Assembly (NCBI GenBank): GCA_039621445.1
Contig: CP154954.1
Coordinates: 10,559,521-10,623,520 of the forward strand
Source of the DNA: Euglena gracilis
Lineage: Eukaryota > Euglenida > Euglenophyceae > Euglenales
Direction: 5' to 3'
DNA length: 64,000 nucleotides
Positions 58,488 through 64,000 of this stretch are shown here, piece by piece; positions within the stretch are counted from its first letter, which is position 1; every line of letters starts with the position of its first letter. A program made the translations under genes and the position numbers. The notes beneath the pieces are model-generated. The model saw nothing but the letters and a program-made list of their open reading frames with translations. It searched no databases and was not told the origin of the DNA.

Positions 58488-60589
58488 CTGTGGCTGACAT
58501 CAGGGGAGCCACCCCCCCCCCCCTCGCACCCCTGTCATGTGTGACTGGGCTGACTGAGGAAACGGACTGAGACTAGGGAGGGGGGGGGGAGCAGCTTGAA
58601 ACAAAATGGGCTTGCTGGAAAATGACCACTGCCTGTCCCCCCCCATCTTTTGGTTTGGTTTACGCTCTGTTACATACAAAAGCATTTCTCTCCAGACGCC
58701 CTTTCACAGCATCAGAAATCGCTCGACCGAAAAAAGGCTGCACCTCCCAGCTGGGGGTTTCCTGAGACACAAATGACCCCCACAACTCCCACATTTGGCC
58801 AAACATATTGTAGCCTTCTTTCCAGATTAATGCTCTGTTGGGTGTGAGTTTCGTTTTTATTACGCTTGCCCTCCTCCGGAAATTGTCACCTGACAATTCA
58901 ATTAGTGAACACCTGTATGACAACTCTCGGGGCTGGCCTGGTTGGGTTTCCTGGTTTCCCAAAAGGACAAGTCAGAGGTGCAGTCAGGCAACTCACCAGG
59001 GAACAAACCTCCCTGGCAGGCCAGCCACTTCCGGGATCGTTGTAAATTCCTGTGATGACAGACATCCCTGCCCCATGCGAGGATAATAACTTGTTAAACC
59101 CGTTGGAGCCATTGGGTTCTGTGCCGCATAAATATTAATCCATGTCAACTATCGGAAAACTTTAGAATTATGCATCGAACGTAACTCTTAAGATGTCGGC
59201 CGTGCTGTTTGGGGTGTGTTGACATTTCCTCGACTCTCCCTCTCCAAAAAAAAACCACATACTGCAGACGGCTGTGTCGCGAAATATTTAGGGGATTGAA
59301 GGGGAAGAAAAAATGGTGTTGTTGCTAGGGATCTGGCAATGAGACTGAGAAATTATCAAAGCTTGATCCCCCTCACCCAAAAAGTCCTCACGGGTGCATG
59401 CTGTCCACTGCAGTCCTGCAGAAAACCACATTGCTGTTATCAGTTGCTTTCAAAGCAATCAAAGAAAATATCGAAAACATTGGACATGCAAGCGGCAGGG
59501 TATAAAATTTTGGTTCTGGGGTTCTCTGGAAGCCCAAATCTCCACGTATCACGGCTCCAAAGGGGGGTCAGGACCCGGCGGGTCAGACCTCCCTCCCACA
59601 TTGCAAACAAACGCTCACCTCGTACCCTACCCCCAGTCTGTGAGAAGACAAACCGCGATCACAAGGGAGGGTTGGATAGACACCTCATTGATTGGGACAG
59701 AGAGGCGCTGGCAGCCTTTGGTACTGTGCAATGGTAACGTTTGCAATTTACGTTGTGATGTAACGATGCAATTTTGCAATTCATGTTCTTCGGAATTGCT
59801 GAAGTATATCTTGCTCGAGGGCACTTATGTTGAACATCAAGAATGGAGCAAAACATCTATAAAAAAAAGACTCTTTCTCTATTGTTATCATGTCAAATAT
59901 CGGATAAACTGCAGGTATAATTCTGAGCAGGGGTTTCTTGAACACTCAGGGGGGGGGGTCCCACCGGCCAGGTGGGAAAAAAGGGTGCTGGCTGGAACCC
60001 TGGGGGGGGGGGGTTCAGCCGGCTGGCGGCTGGACCTGGCTGGTGCCCCGAAAAGGCAGAAGAGTCAAAAACCAGCCAGTTTGGCATTTTTCAGCCAAAA
60101 TATGGAAGTAACCCCCCCAAAAAATCAAAAATGCCATTCATTTTTTGCCACCTTTTACAAGAATTTTCGGTCCAGCCTGGCTTCGCTGGGCTGACCCAAA
60201 CTTTGTTTCAGCGGACCCCCGGGCAGGGGCGGTGTCCTGCAGCCCGGCTTGGAGCTGTGGGCTGGGAAAAACGTGCTGGCTGGCTAGACCTCCCCCCCCG
60301 GTGGGTAAGGTCCCTGCTGAATAAAACCCTGAGTCTGAGCAAGGCACAAGGCACCTCCCTAACAAAAAAAATCTCCCCATTTACAACCTCTGAGAATAAA
60401 ATTTTTATTTCAAACCCTTCATCCTGGGTGCTTCCATTTGGCATCCAAAAAAAAGGTAAAATCCCCCTCTATGGAAATTCAAACAGGGGCACAACCCATC
60501 CCAGTGAACAGAAAGATTTCTGGGGAAAAAAACATCATTTCAGATTTTATCATTATTTATCATTTTGTGCATTTCTGGTACCCGCCCCC

Positions 60590-61050
60590 CCCCCGGGCAA
60601 TTGTCGCGTAACAAATCGGGCAGCAAGAGAACAAAATCGGGCAGTCACGGAGGTAGGGGTGCACAATTTCCAACCTGGTGGCAATTTGGCCGGCACAGAG
60701 GGGGGCGTCAATTGCCCACCCATGTAGGCCACGTTAAATCCAAATGGCCAAGAACACCATCTGAAACACCAGTGAACAGGCAAAAATGCAGCTATGGTTG
60801 TGATATTGTGCAGAGCATTTGGTATGTGACATTTCTCAGCACGTTGTAGCGAAATAGAGGATCAATTGAGTCGTGTCGGTGAAAAGAAAGTCCACAAACA
60901 TCTTCTGTGGGGGGAGGTGACAAATCGGGCAGCATGGAGGGGGGTGACAATTTCCCGGGGGGATAAATTGGCCGGCACAGCCAGGGGTGAAAATTGCCCG
61001 GGGGTGTCAATTGCCCGGGGGCGTCAATTGCCCGGGGGGGGGGGGGGGGG
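60590..61050. repeat. Two degenerate CAATTGCCCGGGG-type repeat modules
   Basis: AAATCGGGCAG, TTGGCCGGCACAG and GTCAATTGCCC occur in the same order at 60610-60720 and 60918-61040, the latter ending in three CAATTGCCCGGGG units. Probably degraded relatives of the GACAGTTTCCCGGG elements. Confidence 0.45.
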
Positions 61051-61296
61051 AATAAATTTGCCTTGACCCACATAAAAAAAAGGCGCCAAACTGGAATTTA
61101 GCAAAAAAACAAAGTAATTGCATTGAAAAATGCCTTTTAAACTGAACTACAAATCCCTCATCAAATTCCCTTGAAGGTTCAAAAACCCTGAGGCACAAAT
61201 AAACACCAAAAGGGGTCAAAAATTCTCAAATTCTGCGCACGGGAGGGGTCCGACACAATAACACCAAGAGGCCGGGCTCTGCCCGTCGGACTTTAC

Positions 61297-61410
61297 CAGC
61301 TCCAGGCGCGTGGGCGTCACCGTGGCGCACGCGACCTCATTCCGGCCCGGGTGCCCCACGTCCTTGATGACGACCATCGTCTCCTCAAACAGCACCGGCT
61401 CTGGCTGCGT
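61297..61410 (-). CDS. Candidate exon in single-copy flank, minus strand
   Basis: The acceptor follows a C-rich tract (GCCGGTGCAG) and the donor is CTG|GTAAAG. The 114 bp between is open and in phase (38 codons): TQPEPVLFEETMVVIKDVGH and RNEVACATVTPTRLEL, with almost all third positions G or C. Reading continues open on both sides (61216-61518), but the coding-like bias is strongest inside these limits. No family recognised. Confidence 0.45.
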
Positions 61411-61627
61411 CTGCACCGGCGCCGGCCGGGGGGGAGGGCCCCGGGGGGCGGCGGGTACAGGGCCGCGCCGGACCGAGTCCCGCACCCGACCGTGTGGAGT
61501 CGCGGAAACAAATCGCAAAAAAAAAATCGCAAAAAAATCGCGAAAAACCTACCATGATGCATAGTGCACAGTCTGCTGATCGCATTGCAGCTCGAAATCC
61601 GCCGACAATTAGGTACCGACCACCCCT

Positions 61628-61731
61628 CCCCCGGAAACTGTCACCTCACAGGTCGGTCAACACCGGCACCCTGATGGGTTTCTATGATGGCAAGGTTGGC
61701 CGGTGCCGACGACTCCGACAGTTTCCCGGGT
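61628..61731. mobile_element. Small inverted-repeat element, CCGGAAACTGTC type
   Basis: CCCCGGAAACTGTCACC at the left and GACAGTTTCCCGGG at the right are inverted repeats. The interior shares GGTTGGCCGGTGCCGA with 18308-18480. About 104 bp, non-coding. Confidence 0.5.
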
Positions 61732-62219
61732 GGGCCATCTCCAGGCAAACTCAATGGGATTCAACCCTGGCTGGCACCCGGAAGACTATCCTCCGCCCCT
61801 AAAAAGCCCTATGAGAGAGGAAACACAATTTTAATGAAAAAAATCAAAAAAATTGCTGAGTACAGTGGGAAAGTGCGCACCCCTGAAGCCAGAAGTTGTG
61901 AAGTTGGAGACATGTCGGCGAGTGCAAGTCCAGTTGACAATTTCCAGATTTCTGGGTTGGTGGAATAGACGATCGCAGAGTGGTGTTCCTGGGGAGGGCG
62001 CATGGCTCTGCCCCCCATAAAGCTGTCACCTGAGCACAAGCCTGGGTAACAACTTCCCAACATTGCAAATCAACGAGTCCGGGAATGGAAGGTGGTAACT
62101 TCAGGGGGGGGGGGGATGACAGCTTTTGGGGAACCTAGTTTCGACCCAAATAAAATCTTTTTTGATGATGGGACGTGTGTCTTGCATTTATTTGGAGGTG
62201 CATGTCAGGTTTTGGCAAA

Positions 62220-62276
62220 ACACACACACACAAACACACGCGCGCACACACGCACGCACGCACGCACGCACGCACG
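62220..62276. repeat. CA/ACGC microsatellite
   Basis: (CA)n then (CGCA)n. Confidence 0.9.
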
Positions 62277-62977
62277 TTGTATTCAGTCGAGCAGGCCGAA
62301 TTTACGCAAAAATGAATTAAAAAAAATCCTGATCCCCCGTGAGAGGCATCAAAAAACATTTTCGACGTTGTTACTCAGCAGGTGCGGCCCCAGGTGATAC
62401 CTTTCCAACATGGCAAGTCCGCCAGTACAGCCCAAGGGGCTTCCGGAACACGAAGGCGACTGGAAACCCCAAAGGGGGGCGGGGGCGTTCAATGCTTCGA
62501 GGAGCGACAGTTGTTGAAATTCATGTTCAAAAATGTATATATAAATATGAGTATATAATATAAAAAATATATATTTTCAAAAAAAATGTGTGTGTGCCAG
62601 AAGCGCCATGCCCCTGCTCGGGGGGGACAGCCACTGGGGGGCGCTGGCTTTCGACGGGGGCCACGGCGGCTCCGGCAAGCGACTGGGGTCGCTTGCCAGG
62701 CTCCGCGGGAGGTCGCGAGGTCGGCCCCGCGGGCTTCACGGGCAGGGGCGTCGGAAAGGTTTGAAGGGGTCAGCCCGACTGCACGTGTTGCCCATTCCAC
62801 GTGGGGAGTCCCACATCACATCATCCATTTACGGCAAACCCAAAGAATAACACCCCCGTTGGATTGAACTCAAGCTTGAATTCAGGCCCGATGGACCGAT
62901 AGACATTGTTAGTGTTCCACCCCATCCTTGCGCATCACTTGCTAATGTTGCCAGAATGTGGGGTGAACGCCGGAAAC

Positions 62978-63060
62978 GGTGCCCCCCCCCAAATAACCCC
63001 CCCCCCCCGAGGCCCGACTTCGGTGGCCCATACAATACCCCCCCTCAGCAGTGCGTGAAG
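62978..63060 (-). repeat. C-run segment related to the left-end fold-back
   Basis: Read on the minus strand it gives GGTATTGTATGGGCCACC, a GGGG run, then GTTATTTGGGGGG, matching the layout of about 310-380. Its insertion limits are not visible. Confidence 0.4.
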
Positions 63061-63402
63061 AAAAACCACCAAAAAGTATGGCAAGATCAAAAAAAAAAAA
63101 GACGAAATCTGGTCAGAAAAATGTTTCACAAAAATATTTGACCAAATATTGACTTTGAAACCAGTGCCCAAAATTCCAAACTCCCCCAAATAATACCTGT
63201 GGGAGGTCAGACCCCCCAGTTCAGTTCACACCCATATGCTTCCGACCCCGGTCAACCCTGGATGCCGGAGGGCCTGTGGGAGGCAGCTTGGGGGCCGGCG
63301 GGGCGACCGCGGCCACCGCTGGACGCCCACCATCCGTTTCCACAACTAGCCAGAGAACGATTGTGAATGCAGTTATTCATTTTATTCTTTCATTCATATA
63401 TA

Positions 63403-63690
63403 TGGCAGCCTCCAACTAAAGGGACCCCCCCAGGGGGGGGTCCCTATAATTGGATCAGGGGGTCAAAATAGTTTTTTTGTGTTAATGATGGAATAGGGTT
63501 AGGTGCGCGACTTAGGGTTAGGGTTAGGCCCAACTTATAGACGGGTGTTAGGTGTACAAGTTAGGCCTGAAGTTAGGCCAGAATAGCACACCTAACCCTA
63601 TTCCATCAATAACACAAAAAAAAATTGCCGCCCCCTGATCCAACTATAGGGACCCCCCCTGGGGGGGGTCCCTTTAGTTGGAGGCTGCCA
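63403..63690. mobile_element. Fold-back (MITE-like) element with about 105 bp arms
   Basis: Left arm 63403-63508 and right arm 63586-63690 are imperfect reverse complements along their whole length, starting TGGCAGCCTCCAACTAAAGG. Each arm contains a nested hairpin (GGGACCCCCC/GGGGGGTCCC) and GGGTTAGGTG at its inner end. The loop holds telomere-like TTAGGG repeats (63522-63538). TATA flanks both ends and may be the target duplication. No coding capacity. Confidence 0.75.
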
Positions 63691-63816
63691 TATATCCATA
63701 TATCATATATCAATATATATATATATATATCACAATATATCTATATATACATATATATGTATATATATATGTCCATATATATGGATATATATATATATAT
63801 CCATATATATATATAT
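63691..63816. repeat. AT-rich microsatellite between two fold-back elements
   Basis: (TA)n with CC and GG interruptions, containing ATATCCATATAT palindromes. Confidence 0.9.
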
Positions 63817-64000
63817 GGCAGGTGAGAACTTTAGGACCCCCCCCTCCCGGGGGGGGGTCCTAAAGTTCTCACCACAATGGCCACCCCCATTATTGAGGGA
63901 GCAGGGTTAGGTGCGCACATGCTAATTTGCGCTAATTGGCTATGTTGCGCTACATGGCTATGTTGCGCAAACATAGCCATGTAGCGCAACATAGCCAATT
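63817..64000. mobile_element. Second fold-back element, truncated by window end
   Basis: Starts TGGCAGGTGAGAACTTTAGG, has a near-terminal hairpin (63821-63873, GAACTTTAGGACCCC / GGGGTCCTAAAGTTC) and GGGTTAGGTGCGC at 63904-63916, matching the layout of 63403-63690. Its apparent centre is a perfect 31 bp palindrome arm pair (63934-63964 / 63970-64000) with a 5 nt loop. The right half should lie beyond the window. Confidence 0.65.

Noticed and set aside
59394-60194. 266-codon plus-strand open frame
   Set aside because: It spans G runs and low-complexity sequence, lacks coding-like codon endings and resembles no protein I know; likely chance.
63522-63538. Telomere (TTAGGG repeats)
   Set aside because: Only about two to three units, inside the loop of a fold-back element with unique sequence on both sides.

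Overview
The window looks like nuclear DNA from a repeat-rich, intron-bearing eukaryote, probably a protist or alga; I cannot name the taxon. The evidence is two tyrosine-recombinase (DIRS-like) retrotransposons per repeat unit, long compound microsatellites, many G/C homopolymer runs, fold-back elements, and short GC-rich patches that read as exons with mostly G or C in third codon positions. I see no bacterial operons, rRNA, tRNA or CRISPR.

The main architecture is a head-to-tail duplication. Unit 1 (1984-30661) is followed directly by unit 2 (30662-58124). They are collinear from end to end but not identical. The left third, which carries the DIRS elements, differs by many substitutions and indels. 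About 26.6-30.6 kb versus 54.1-58.1 kb is almost identical. Four short blocks are inverted between the copies, and several small inserts occur in only one copy.

Each unit reads, left to right: a flank with an invertible ~0.6 kb block; a minus-strand gag-like relic; DIRS element A (gag-like, RT-RNase H, tyrosine recombinase, inverted terminal repeats and an internal complementary region); DIRS element B, same plan and better preserved; a 3-4 kb stretch with conserved protein-like ORFs; then about 14 kb in which GC-rich candidate exons on the minus strand alternate with microsatellites. I read these exons as one duplicated, partly broken multi-exon gene for a proline-rich protein of unknown function. 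In several of them exon length is kept while the intervening DNA changes.

Left of the duplication (1-1983) is a minus-strand coiled-coil ORF interrupted by a G-rich fold-back insertion. Right of it (58125-64000) is mostly single-copy DNA with two candidate minus-strand exons, degenerate GACAGTTTCCCGGG-type repeats and, at the extreme right, two related fold-back elements starting TGGCAG and containing G/C hairpins and a GGGTTAGGTGCGC motif. The second of these is cut by the window end.

All retrotransposon genes are broken by frameshifts or stops, many at G/C runs. Some of these may be assembly or sequencing errors in homopolymers, so single-base frame calls should be read with caution.
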